A stretch of 30,279 bases of DNA from DYEP01 sp040755615. GTDB taxonomy: Bacteria; Bacillota; Sulfobacillia; DUSP01; DYEP01. The stretch is taken from assembly GCA_040755615.1 (NCBI GenBank), contig JBFMAL010000033.1, positions 1 to 30,279 on the forward strand, in the 5' to 3' direction. Each line of letters begins with the position of its first letter. Position 1 is the stretch's first letter. Below, piece by piece: positions 8,062 through 15,618 of the stretch. The translations under genes were made by a program, and so were the position numbers. Under the pieces are notes generated by a model. The model did not search any database and was not told the DNA's origin. It saw only the letters and a list, made by a program, of their open reading frames with translations.

Positions 8062-9076
8062 TGGGCAAAAATCCTCCTTCCACGCTCTTTAGAAAAGCCT
8101 TGACCAGTGCGACCACGCTATCTGAGTCGTCAAGAGACATCACCGACACGGGGGAGTGGATGTACCGGCAGGGTATGGATACTGAGGCGGTAGGCACCCC
8201 TTCCCGCGTAAGATGTATCCGCCCTGCATCATTCCCGCCTGCAGTAGTCCGCTTGAACTGGTAATTTATGCCCTGCTCCCTGCCCAGCCTCGTCATCTCT
8301 TCTATCATCCGCCGGTTAGACACCGACGCCCTGTCCATGTAGCTGAGCACAGCACCTTTGCCGAGCTGGCTTGACCACTCGTTCTCCTCCGCGCCGGGAG
8401 TATCAGCGCATGTAGTACCCTCCAGCACCACAGCCATGTCAGGCATGAGGGCGTATGCTGCGACGCCCGCGCCTCGGAGCCCCAGCTCTTCCTGGACAGT
8501 AAACGCGACGCACAGCGTGAGCTCGTACTCCTCTTTGAGCACCTCGAGCAGCGCGGCACAGCCCGCTCTGTCGTCCAGCGCCTTCGCCTTCACGATGCGC
8601 TCACCCAGCGCTTCATAGCATGTGTCGAATACCATGGCGGTGCCGGGAGGCGCGAGTTTTTCCGCCTCTTCCCTGCTTTTTGCACCTATGTCGACGTACA
8701 TGTCTTCGCTCTTTATGGGGTGCTCCCGCTCACCGTGGTTCTGCAGGTGCACGGGTTTGGCTCCGATCACCCCGGGCAGCCGGTCTTTTCCTACCAGGAC
8801 CCTCTTTGACACGAGCACCTGGTCTTCGATGCCTCCTACTTTCGAAAACCTGAGCCCGCCCTTTTGATCAATGTGCGTCACGATGAGACCCACTTCATCC
8901 ATGTGCGCTGCAAGCATCACGCGCGGCCCCCTGTCACCTCTGACAGCTAGCAAGTTTCCCAAAGGATCCACCCAGTATCTGTCCACGAGGCCATCGATCT
9001 CGGCTTTCAGTATGTCCCTTACTTCCTTTTCCTGACCCGGGATGCCGGATGCCTCGGTGAGTTTCTTCAGGACCAT
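8054..9076 (-). CDS. M42 family metallo-aminopeptidase, copy B
   Basis: 340-residue paralogue of the flanking M42 peptidases. Motifs: H58 and D60 (AAHMDEVG), LDDRAGC (167-173), QEELGLRG (195-202) and RYIHSPV near the C terminus. The metal-ligand position held by Asp in AVDVT of copies A and C is Glu here (E219 in VVLEGTTCADTPG). Glu is chemically able to bind metal, and I believe other M42 members also use it, but the difference may mark a different specificity. ATG 9076 follows GGAGGG with a good spacer. Its start overlaps the end of copy C by ten bases and its end overlaps copy A, so the three genes are translationally coupled. Confidence 0.92.
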   Translation of the reverse strand: MVLKKLTEASGIPGQEKEVRDILKAEIDGLVDRYWVDPLGNLLAVRGDRGPRVMLAAHMDEVGLIVTHIDQKGGLRFSKVGGIEDQVLVSKRVLVGKDRLPGVIGAKPVHLQNHGEREHPIKSEDMYVDIGAKSREEAEKLAPPGTAMVFDTCYEALGERIVKAKALDDRAGCAALLEVLKEEYELTLCVAFTVQEELGLRGAGVAAYALMPDMAVVLEGTTCADTPGAEENEWSSQLGKGAVLSYMDRASVSNRRMIEEMTRLGREQGINYQFKRTTAGGNDAGRIHLTREGVPTASVSIPCRYIHSPVSVMSLDDSDSVVALVKAFLKSVEGGFLPND

Positions 9077-10134
9077 TTCAATCCCTCCATAAAATCCGGG
9101 TCAATGCTCGCCAGGAAGTAGGCAAGGAGCCTCCCCGCGTTAATTACGTCTTTCAGCGCCAGCGTCTCCACCGAAGTGTGCATGTATCGAAGCGGTATCG
9201 AGACCAACCCGGTGGGTACTCCTGCCCGCGATATCTGCATTGCCCAGGCGTCCGTTCCCGTAGGCCCCGGCGCCACCTCTGTCTGGTATGGGAGGGAGCG
9301 GTCCTGCGCCATTTTCAAAAGCCCTTGGTAAATAGCAGGGTGAATGTTGCCTCCCTGGGTGATCACAGGCCCCTTGTCAAGCGCGTAGGTCTTATGCTCC
9401 GGCACACCCTGCATGTCCCCGTGCGTCACATCCACGGCGATACCCAGGTCAGGCATTATGCCGTAGGTGCTCGTTATGGCGCCTCCGAGCGAGACCTCTT
9501 CCTGAGTGGTAGAGACCGCATATACATCCACCCAGTGATTCATGCGTGCAAGCTCCTTCAGCACTTCAAACAGCACCGCAGTACCGGCCCTGTCGTCCAT
9601 GGCTTTGCCTGTTATCATTCCTTGCATCTCCGTGGGCTTGCGCCTCAATGTAATCGGGTCTCCGGAGCTCACCTGCTCCTTCAGCCGGTCAGGCGAAAGT
9701 CCCGTGTCTATGTACAACTCATCCATGGGAACAGTCTTCTCTCTCTCTTTAGGGCTCATGAGGTGTGGCGGTTTCTGGCCTATAACGCCCAAAACATCCG
9801 CCATGCCGTGAATGATCACTTCCTGGCCCGGTAAAGTGCGCTGGTCCACGCCACCCACCGCAGCAAACCTGACAAAGCCCCGCTCATCCACTCGCGTCAC
9901 CATAAGCCCAATTTCATCAACGTGCGCAGCCAGCATTACCCGAGGACGGTCTTTTCCGCACCCTTTTTTCAGCATGATGAGGTTGCCCAGGGCATCCCGC
10001 CGAATTTCGTCCACCAGAGGCGAGAAGTGTTTCTCTACGGCGTCCTGTACCGGTTGTTCGAAACCGGAAACACCGTTCAGCGAGACGATCTCCATGAGAA
10101 ACTCCTTTGTCTCCAACAGCGTGTCTCCTTTCAT
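9067..10134 (-). CDS. M42 family metallo-aminopeptidase, copy C
   Basis: 355-residue first member of the M42 triplet. Motifs: H71 and D73 (AAHVDEIG), MDDRAGT, TQEEVSLGGA (both Glu kept, but the following residues differ from the ELGLRGA of copies A and B), AVDVTHGD and RYMHTSVE. ATG 10134 overlaps the radical SAM stop as ATGA. However, AAAGGAG just inside that start is well placed for TTG 10116 (LETKEFL), so the true start may be six codons later. The three paralogues are clearly different from one another, so this is not a recent triplication. Mixed TET complexes of different M42 subunits are known in archaea, which makes a hetero-oligomer possible here. Confidence 0.92.
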   Translation of the reverse strand: MKGDTLLETKEFLMEIVSLNGVSGFEQPVQDAVEKHFSPLVDEIRRDALGNLIMLKKGCGKDRPRVMLAAHVDEIGLMVTRVDERGFVRFAAVGGVDQRTLPGQEVIIHGMADVLGVIGQKPPHLMSPKEREKTVPMDELYIDTGLSPDRLKEQVSSGDPITLRRKPTEMQGMITGKAMDDRAGTAVLFEVLKELARMNHWVDVYAVSTTQEEVSLGGAITSTYGIMPDLGIAVDVTHGDMQGVPEHKTYALDKGPVITQGGNIHPAIYQGLLKMAQDRSLPYQTEVAPGPTGTDAWAMQISRAGVPTGLVSIPLRYMHTSVETLALKDVINAGRLLAYFLASIDPDFMEGLKWS

Positions 10135-11417
10135 AGCAGTATCAGACAGTCACGCACACAGTCGGGTTTGGTGCGGCCTGTGAGATCCTCCCGGTTTATG
10201 TCTACGAAGCGGCCGTCTACCACCATATGTTCTCCGGGTTTCATCTCTGAAAGTATGTCCTGGAACGTCAAGAGACCCGCGCAGCCGATATTACCCCCGA
10301 AGAACCTGTTGGCCACTGGTCGCGCTGTCACCCCGCGCACGCCCGCAAGCATAAGCCGCATACACTCATATGCCAACACGGAGCAGCCCACGGTGACCGC
10401 TCGCAACCCCCGCCTTTTCATGACCCTTCTCACCCTGGGGATCACCTCGACGTCCGCATCGTACTCGAACACCAGGCCCGAGGAGGACTCCGGCCTCTTT
10501 TCGAGCGTTACCTGGCGGCGCTCACCGCCCCTTACATACGTCACTTCCGGGTGTCCTGCGTCAAATAGGAGTCGGTAGGCATGGACGCGGCTCTTCGCGA
10601 CTACATCGTTCACCCGCTCGATGACATCATCCCTGACGAGCCCCGCCCGATCCGCAGGAGAGCCCCTTATGGCCCCCGCTGTTCGGGCGCTGAGGTCCTG
10701 CAGTGCGGGAGGCTCGAGCATCACCGGCATGCGGGTACGTGCGGCCTCCTCCTTCACCAGCCGTGCCAGCGTCTCCCTGTCCTGAAACAAGTGCTTCGGG
10801 GCCATGCGCGAAAACCCGGGGTGAATCACGCGGACTGTGAGCGCCCCCCACCGGTCAAGCGCCCTGATGGTGGCGCGTACGTCATCTTCCCCCACCAGTG
10901 AAGGCATGGCCACAAGGCTCCCGTGAAACCTGACCCCGGCTGACGCGAGCAACCCGATGGCTTCGATGGCCCGTTCGGGCTCGGTGTCGTGCATAAGTCG
11001 GTACCGGTTTTCCGAATTCGCACTATTTAAGGACACCGTCATCTCAAGTCCCGGAATAGCTGCCAGTTCCTCTACCAGCCCGGCGTTCAGGCAGGAACCG
11101 TTGGTGGTTACAGATATCTCCTGTCCCGGTCGAGCCCGAGAGATGCCCCGGATGATTGAAAGCGCGTCGGGGTGCGTGAACAGCTCGCCCTCAATCACCC
11201 GTGTGGCAGACTCCCCCAGCACTATCCTTCCTCGCCGGGGCAGGTAGCGTACATCCTCCAGGATCTCCCCGAGGGGGCGGTGGCCAACGCGAGCCACCTG
11301 CACGCCCTCAGGGTTGTACCTGTGGCTGCAGAACACGCAGCCCATGTTGCATACTGATGTAACGGGCATGACGCCCCGGCGCGCCGCATCGATTAACAGC
11401 GCTCTAAGCTCCGACAT
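10131..11417 (-). CDS. Radical SAM protein with internal PDZ and DUF512-like C-terminal domain
   Basis: 428 residues. The N-terminal radical SAM core carries CNMGCVFC (C23, C27, C30; CxxxCxxC) for the SAM-binding 4Fe-4S cluster. A PDZ-like segment (about 236-308, GSPADRAGLVRDDVIERVND) ends in VTLEKRPESSSGLVFEYD, which resembles the PDZ-to-radical-SAM junction of DUF512 proteins. The C-terminal 115 residues contain NRFFGGNIGCAGLLTFQDI, the DUF512 hallmark. In the DUF512 proteins I know the order is PDZ, radical SAM, DUF512; here PDZ follows radical SAM. ATG 11417 (AGGGG upstream) is preferred; TTG 11435 behind AAAGG is the alternative. It overlaps PAP2 upstream by 14 bases and the first M42 gene downstream by four. 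The reaction is unknown. Confidence 0.85.
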   Translation of the reverse strand: MSELRALLIDAARRGVMPVTSVCNMGCVFCSHRYNPEGVQVARVGHRPLGEILEDVRYLPRRGRIVLGESATRVIEGELFTHPDALSIIRGISRARPGQEISVTTNGSCLNAGLVEELAAIPGLEMTVSLNSANSENRYRLMHDTEPERAIEAIGLLASAGVRFHGSLVAMPSLVGEDDVRATIRALDRWGALTVRVIHPGFSRMAPKHLFQDRETLARLVKEEAARTRMPVMLEPPALQDLSARTAGAIRGSPADRAGLVRDDVIERVNDVVAKSRVHAYRLLFDAGHPEVTYVRGGERRQVTLEKRPESSSGLVFEYDADVEVIPRVRRVMKRRGLRAVTVGCSVLAYECMRLMLAGVRGVTARPVANRFFGGNIGCAGLLTFQDILSEMKPGEHMVVDGRFVDINREDLTGRTKPDCVRDCLILL

Positions 11418-12273
11418 CCTGTCCCCTGGCCGCAAGATTGACCTTTGTGAATATGAGGGGAGCCACGTAGGTTGCGGCGACGCCCGCGATCATGTACCTC
11501 AGCACTCCAAACACCATTCCCGAACCAAACACGTACTTGAGCCCGGTCTGCGCACCTAAAAACAGCGCCACCCCGACCGCTACCTTCACCAGCTGCTTTG
11601 GCAAGGTAGCCTTTTCGACAAATCCCAGCGTTGCCTCTTCCAGGCCGTAGCCGAACAGTAACCCGACTGCGAAGCCCACAGTTTTTGCGGCGTCTGGCGA
11701 CTTATCCAGCACGAGCAGCACAAGGGGCCAAAAAGCAGGCCACAGGCGCCCCTGTTGAAGCGCGCGGAACACAGCCGGCCTGTCGAGCGCAACTACGCAC
11801 AGCACGCCGAGCACGAGCCCGCCGAGCACGTCAAGCGGATAATGAAGACCCAGGTACATCCTTGAGATACCTACAAGCACCATGATAACTGCTGCGATGA
11901 CCCAAAGCCAGGCCCGGCCCAGATTGCGCGCAACGAAGGTCCAGAACGCTGCCACTGCCTGGGTATGCCCGCTTGGAAACGCGTACCCCCCGCCCGATTC
12001 CGCGTAAAGCACCCTCACTACGTCCGGAGAGGGCCTTGTGGTGGCAAAACCATTCTTCAGCACCACGTTCAACCAGTTCGAGAACAAAAACACCACACCC
12101 AGGCGGAAAGCAAACCTCTTGTCGATACACCAGTAGATGATAGGGATCCAGAGAAGGAAAAAACTCTCGTTTCCAAAGCGCGTAACATTAACAAAGAACG
12201 CATCCAGCAACGGACTTTGTATGGACTGAAGTCTTTGGATCAAAGGGATCCCGGATAAAAGCAGGTCCTGCAC
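11404..12273 (-). CDS. PAP2-family membrane phosphatase
   Basis: 289-residue polytopic membrane protein with the three phosphatase signatures of the PAP2 superfamily: K73 to R80-P81 (KNGFATTRP), PSGH at 100-103 with the catalytic His, and S137-R138 to H144 and D148 (SRMYLGLHYPLD). Members dephosphorylate undecaprenyl diphosphate, phosphatidate or phosphatidylglycerophosphate at the outer face of the membrane. The extended C-terminal half with three or four more helices exceeds a minimal PAP2 unit and resembles B. subtilis YodM/YwoA-like or longer clostridial relatives; the substrate is unresolved. GTG 12273 is chosen over an upstream in-frame ATG because AAAGGAGGTGA (12279-12289) lies directly before it. 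The gene then follows the acyltransferase without overlap. Confidence 0.9.
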   Translation of the reverse strand: MQDLLLSGIPLIQRLQSIQSPLLDAFFVNVTRFGNESFFLLWIPIIYWCIDKRFAFRLGVVFLFSNWLNVVLKNGFATTRPSPDVVRVLYAESGGGYAFPSGHTQAVAAFWTFVARNLGRAWLWVIAAVIMVLVGISRMYLGLHYPLDVLGGLVLGVLCVVALDRPAVFRALQQGRLWPAFWPLVLLVLDKSPDAAKTVGFAVGLLFGYGLEEATLGFVEKATLPKQLVKVAVGVALFLGAQTGLKYVFGSGMVFGVLRYMIAGVAATYVAPLIFTKVNLAARGQDVGA

Positions 12274-12277
12274 GTAC

Positions 12278-12769
12278 TCACCTCCTTTGGTCTTTAGCTT
12301 TGACCGGCCTTGCCGGTATTCCCGCGTAAAACGCCCCGGGAGGCACATCGCAGTTGACCAGCGAAAGCGCCCCGATGACAGCGCCGTCTCCCACGTCCAC
12401 CCCGGGCAGCACCGTAGAGTTGGCGCCGATCAGAACGTTCTTCCCTATGTTCACACGGCCGGTCCTCCATTCATCGACCAGGAACTCGTGGGCCAGGATG
12501 GTCGTGTTGTATCCTATCACCGAGTTGTCCCCGATCGATATGAGGTGCGGGAAGAATATATCGAACATGGCGAACAGGCCCACCGAGACGTTCCTGCCTA
12601 CGCGCATCCCAGTCAGACGGTACATGCTGTTTTTTATCTCCACCCAGGGGACAAACCTGGCGAGATATATCAGGATGAAGTTTAAGGTCGGCCGCAGTCT
12701 CCCCGCGATCCGCCCCCACCGTCTCATCGGATTCTCCCCTGAGACCTTGTGTCGCGTGACGCGCCTCAT
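12278..12769 (-). CDS. Hexapeptide-repeat O-acyltransferase (LbH family)
   Basis: 163-residue acyltransferase of the maltose/galactoside O-acetyltransferase type. After a basic N-terminal helix it shows hexapeptide turns (VGRNVSVG, IGDNSVIGYNTTI) with the catalytic-type His in ILAHEF, then VNIGKNVLIGANSTVLPGVDVGDGAVIGALSLV and the usual closing VPPGAFYAGIPARPVK. It likely moves an acetyl or other acyl group from a thioester onto a sugar or cell-envelope polyol. ATG 12769 is chosen because GGGAGGAG lies just upstream; the frame stays open for 33 more codons without a ribosome binding site. The next gene, PAP2, starts five bases after its stop, and the DnaA-box array lies upstream of it. Confidence 0.88.
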   Translation of the reverse strand: MRRVTRHKVSGENPMRRWGRIAGRLRPTLNFILIYLARFVPWVEIKNSMYRLTGMRVGRNVSVGLFAMFDIFFPHLISIGDNSVIGYNTTILAHEFLVDEWRTGRVNIGKNVLIGANSTVLPGVDVGDGAVIGALSLVNCDVPPGAFYAGIPARPVKAKDQRR

Positions 12770-12839
12770 GCTCTCCTCCCGGTCATATCGCGGATGAATC
12801 GCACATAGAATAATGTATCGGGAGCGATAACACACATAG

Positions 12840-12921
12840 TTATCCACTGTATCCACAGAGTTATCCACAGGCGTATTGTGGATTTAACTCTTGTTTTGCC
12901 ATCTTATCCACGTTATCCACA
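12840..12921 (+). promoter_or_regulatory. Cluster of DnaA-box-like 9-mers beside tsaD
   Basis: Five same-orientation matches to the DnaA box TTATCCACA occur in 82 bases: TTATCCACT 12840-12848, GTATCCACA 12849-12857, TTATCCACA 12861-12869, TTATCCACG 12904-12912 and TTATCCACA 12913-12921. Two are perfect and three have one mismatch. A degenerate reverse site, TGTGGATTT, lies at 12877-12885. Two pairs abut exactly (9-base period). The array fills the gap between the acyltransferase start and tsaD, and the last box includes the tsaD stop codon. dnaA, dnaN and other origin genes are absent, so this looks like a secondary DnaA-binding cluster or DnaA-controlled promoter rather than oriC. Confidence 0.75.
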
Positions 12922-13923
12922 GGCCGGGATCTGCAAGGAAGCCGCTGCGTTCAGCGAAAGGCTTGAACGAACGCCCATTCGATACAGGTATGTCCCGGCC
13001 GATGCAACCATGGCGGCGTTGTCAGTGCACAAAGCAGGCGGCGGCAGCAGCACCCGGATGCCCCTTTTTGCCCCTTCTGCGTTCGTTCTCCTCCTGAGCT
13101 CGGAATTTGCCGCCACACCGCCGGCTAGCAGCACCTGGCGTACCCGGTATCGCTCGGCCGCAGCGAAGGTCTTGTCCACCAGCACATCCACCACTGCCTT
13201 CTGGAAGCTAGCCGCCAGGTCCTCAAGGGAGTAGGCGCGACCTGCCTCGTCGCGCGCGTGGATCACCGCGGTCTTCACGCCGGAGAACGAAAAATCAAGG
13301 CTCCCCTCCTCCAGGTATGTCCTGGGCAGCGGTACTGCTTCCGGGTCGCCCTTTTGCGCAAGCCGGTCTATCTCCCTGCCGCCTGGGTAGCCGAGGCCAA
13401 GCAGGCGGGCAGTCTTATCAAACGCTTCGCCAGCCGCGTCGTCCCGGGTCCTGCCAAGCACCTCGAATCGGCCGTGCCCGGGCATGAACAAAATCTCGGT
13501 ATGTCCTCCGGAAACCACGAGGCACACAAGGGGAAACTCGGGCTCTTCGCCACCCAGGAAGTTAGCGTAGACGTGCGCAACGATGTGGTGCACGCCCAAG
13601 ACAGGCACCTCCCACGCCAGCGATAGTGCCTTGGCTGCTGTAAGGCCTACAAGTAGCGCCCCCAGGAGGCCCGGGCCGTGCACCACGGAGATGCAGTTCA
13701 GGTCCCTGCCTCCGACCTCTGCCTCCCCGAGCGCGCGGTCAACCACTGGCAGCACCGCTTCAAGGTGCCTCCTCGAGGCCAGCTCGGGAACAACCCCCCC
13801 GTATTGCCTGTGGATATCCATTTGCGTCCAGATGACGTTTGATAACACCCGCCGGCCGCCCTGTACGACAGCGGCTGACGTTTCATCGCATGAGCTTTCA
13901 ATGCCCAGAACTAGCTCGTCCAC
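12913..13923 (-). CDS. tsaD: tRNA N6-threonylcarbamoyladenosine synthase subunit TsaD
   Basis: Transfers threonylcarbamoyl from TC-AMP to A37 of ANN-decoding tRNAs, working with TsaB and TsaE, whose genes lie just upstream. 336 residues of the Kae1/Qri7/YgjD fold. Seen: SSCDETS (10-16), the HxxxH metal site H113/H117 (HHIVAH), VSGGHT (137-142), LGLGYPGG, FSFSGVKTA, the AGGVAANSELRRR nucleotide loop and CTDNAAM. GTG 13923 is chosen over an upstream in-frame ATG because GGAGGG (13929-13934) precedes it and family proteins start at this point (VLGIESS). The start overlaps the end of rimI by 26 bases. The TAA stop lies inside a DnaA-box-like 9-mer. Confidence 0.97.
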   Translation of the reverse strand: MDELVLGIESSCDETSAAVVQGGRRVLSNVIWTQMDIHRQYGGVVPELASRRHLEAVLPVVDRALGEAEVGGRDLNCISVVHGPGLLGALLVGLTAAKALSLAWEVPVLGVHHIVAHVYANFLGGEEPEFPLVCLVVSGGHTEILFMPGHGRFEVLGRTRDDAAGEAFDKTARLLGLGYPGGREIDRLAQKGDPEAVPLPRTYLEEGSLDFSFSGVKTAVIHARDEAGRAYSLEDLAASFQKAVVDVLVDKTFAAAERYRVRQVLLAGGVAANSELRRRTNAEGAKRGIRVLLPPPALCTDNAAMVASAGTYLYRMGVRSSLSLNAAASLQIPACG

Positions 13924-14401
13924 TTGCGCCCTCCTGTGCCAGGTCGTCCTTCCACATGATAATGGCGTCTTCCCTGGTGTCGCTATAGTAGCCCTTCCTG
14001 AGGCCCTTTCGCTCAAAGCCCAGCTTCTCATAGAGTCTCTGGGCAGCGTGGTTTGATACGCGCACCTCAAGCGTCATTCTCTTTGCGCCGCCGGCCACAG
14101 CGGTGGCAATCAAGTTCCTCAGTATGAACTCGCCGATACCCGCGCGCCTGTTTTCGGGAGCTACTGCGATGTTGGTAATGTGCGCTTCATCCAGGAACAC
14201 CCACATCCCGCCGTAACCCACAATCTTGTCACCCTTTTCGACTACCATGTAGCTGGCGAATATGTTGTCTGTGATCTCTGAAATGAACGCCTTCTTCGAC
14301 CACGGAGTGGGAAAAGAGCGCTGTTCAATTGCTAAGACCTCGTCGATGTCGGAAAGTACCATGGGTCTTGCCCGGAGCTCTTCTGCATTTTCTTCTCCCA
14401 A
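13898..14401 (-). CDS. rimI: GNAT N-acetyltransferase RimI-like (ribosomal protein bS18 N-terminal acetylase)
   Basis: 167-residue GNAT enzyme. The acetyl-CoA pyrophosphate loop is RRAGIG (85-90), preceded by ITNIAVAPENR, and the C-terminal RLYEKLGFERKGLRKGYY is the usual RimI signature. RimI acetylates the N terminus of ribosomal protein S18 in enterobacteria and may have broader targets elsewhere. The gene sits between tsaB and tsaD, the common order in Bacillota. The likely start is TTG 14401 with GGAGGCGGAG upstream, giving a 70-base overlap with tsaB. ATG 14362 would remove the first beta strand and has no ribosome binding site. Confidence 0.9.
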   Translation of the reverse strand: MGEENAEELRARPMVLSDIDEVLAIEQRSFPTPWSKKAFISEITDNIFASYMVVEKGDKIVGYGGMWVFLDEAHITNIAVAPENRRAGIGEFILRNLIATAVAGGAKRMTLEVRVSNHAAQRLYEKLGFERKGLRKGYYSDTREDAIIMWKDDLAQEGASGRASSGH

Positions 14402-15069
14402 TTGATCTCCGCCTCCGATCTGCGAAGGTAGTTTGCGCTGAGGGTGACAGGATCGTCGCTTTCTCCTCGCTTCAGCGCCCGGGCTGCCAGCAGCGCCACG
14501 TTAAGCGCCCGGGGCATCTCCTGCCCAAGAAGAGGCCTCTTTATCCTCCCTGCCAGCGCGTCCTCAAATGCTTGCTCGTATTTTACACACGCATCGCCGA
14601 GCACCAGTACTGAAGCGCCTGGGCAGCTCGCCAAGCGTTCAAGGAACTGCTGCACCGGGTAGCTGCCCTCTGGCACCAGCTCGGCCTCTTTGTGAAACAC
14701 TGCGGCGTACACCTCGTCCTTCTTGGCGTCCAGTGCGGTACACACAGGGCCTTCGTGGTATGACCCGGAGAGCGCAAGCGCGCGCAGGGTAGACAACCCA
14801 ACCAGCCTCACCCCCCAGGCGTAGCTCAGGGTCTTCGCCGCGGTGAGGCCGATTCTGAGGCCCGTAAAAGAACCGGGTCCGCGCGCCACCCCGATGCCAG
14901 CAAGCTCCTGTCCGCGAACTCCCGTGTCACGAAGCAGGCGGTCGATATAAGGGATTAGCAAAGAAGAGTGCACCCGGGGCCGGCTGAGCGAAAACTCCGA
15001 CGCCCCGTTCCGCGCGTCAAGAAGCGCCACCGACATCACCTGTGTGGACGTTTCAATCCCTAGAACCAA
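14332..15069 (-). CDS. tsaB: tRNA threonylcarbamoyladenosine biosynthesis protein TsaB
   Basis: 245-residue ASKHA-fold partner of TsaD in the t6A synthase complex. Hallmarks are the N-terminal VLGIETST, RPRVHSSLL and the conserved GVARGPGSFTGLRIGLTAAKTL segment, which corresponds to the TsaD VVHGPGLLGALLVGLTAAK block. Start TTG 15069 lies seven bases after GAGGTGGAG and overlaps the end of tsaE by 17 bases. Its 3' end overlaps rimI by about 70 bases. TsaB lacks the nucleotide-binding loops of TsaD, as expected for the non-catalytic partner. Confidence 0.96.
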   Translation of the reverse strand: MVLGIETSTQVMSVALLDARNGASEFSLSRPRVHSSLLIPYIDRLLRDTGVRGQELAGIGVARGPGSFTGLRIGLTAAKTLSYAWGVRLVGLSTLRALALSGSYHEGPVCTALDAKKDEVYAAVFHKEAELVPEGSYPVQQFLERLASCPGASVLVLGDACVKYEQAFEDALAGRIKRPLLGQEMPRALNVALLAARALKRGESDDPVTLSANYLRRSEAEINWEKKMQKSSGQDPWYFPTSTRS

Positions 15070-15568
15070 GATACTGCTCCACCTCTTTCTCCAGCTGTTC
15101 CAGTATCCGAGCGTGCCGTGCTCCGAAGGCCAAGAAGGTGAGGAACCGGCCGTGCTCGCCAGCGTACCGGATGTCTACGTCCAGCCTCTCCTCTGGCAGG
15201 TACGGCAACACCTGCTCCGCCCATTCCACGATGCAGGCGCCGTCTCCGTAGAAGTACTCGTCGTAACCTATTTGCAGCAGCTCAGATGGGTCGTGGAGGC
15301 GGTACATGTCCATATGGTAAAGGGGGATCCGCCCCTCGTATTCGAAAACAATGGTAAACGAGGGGCTGGCAGGATGCCCCGGCACGCCCGCCCCCTTTAA
15401 GATGCCCCGGGCAAAGCACGTCTTGCCCGCCCCGAGCGGGCCCGTGAGAGCGATAAAGTCCCCGGGCAACAGCAGCCGCCCGAGAATAGACCCCACGTGC
15501 CCGGTCTGTTCAGCCGATTCAGTTTTGATAGAAAACGTCGGTTGCTCCACCGGTATATTCTGCACCAC
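15053..15568 (-). CDS. tsaE: tRNA threonylcarbamoyladenosine biosynthesis ATPase TsaE
   Basis: 171-residue small P-loop ATPase that resets the TsaB-TsaD complex during t6A synthesis. Walker A is GPLGAGKT (43-50), followed by the family's SPSFTIVFEYEG stretch, the LYHMDMYRL block and VEWAEQVLPYLP. It is the first gene of the tsaE-tsaB-rimI-tsaD run. The proposed GTG 15568 start has only a weak ribosome binding site. tsaC (the TC-AMP synthase) is not in the window. A divergent small gene begins about 50 bases upstream on the other strand, so the two probably share a promoter region. Confidence 0.96.
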   Translation of the reverse strand: MVQNIPVEQPTFSIKTESAEQTGHVGSILGRLLLPGDFIALTGPLGAGKTCFARGILKGAGVPGHPASPSFTIVFEYEGRIPLYHMDMYRLHDPSELLQIGYDEYFYGDGACIVEWAEQVLPYLPEERLDVDIRYAGEHGRFLTFLAFGARHARILEQLEKEVEQYLGSRD

Positions 15569-15618
15569 CGTTGGTAATAATCCTGCTAAACTTCCAAAAC
15601 GTAAGGAGTGTGCGTTTT

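Noticed and set aside
12840..12921. Chromosomal replication origin (oriC)
   Set aside because: DnaA-box-like sites are present, but there is no dnaA, dnaN, rpmH or gyr gene nearby and no clear AT-rich unwinding region. A secondary DnaA-binding cluster is more likely.
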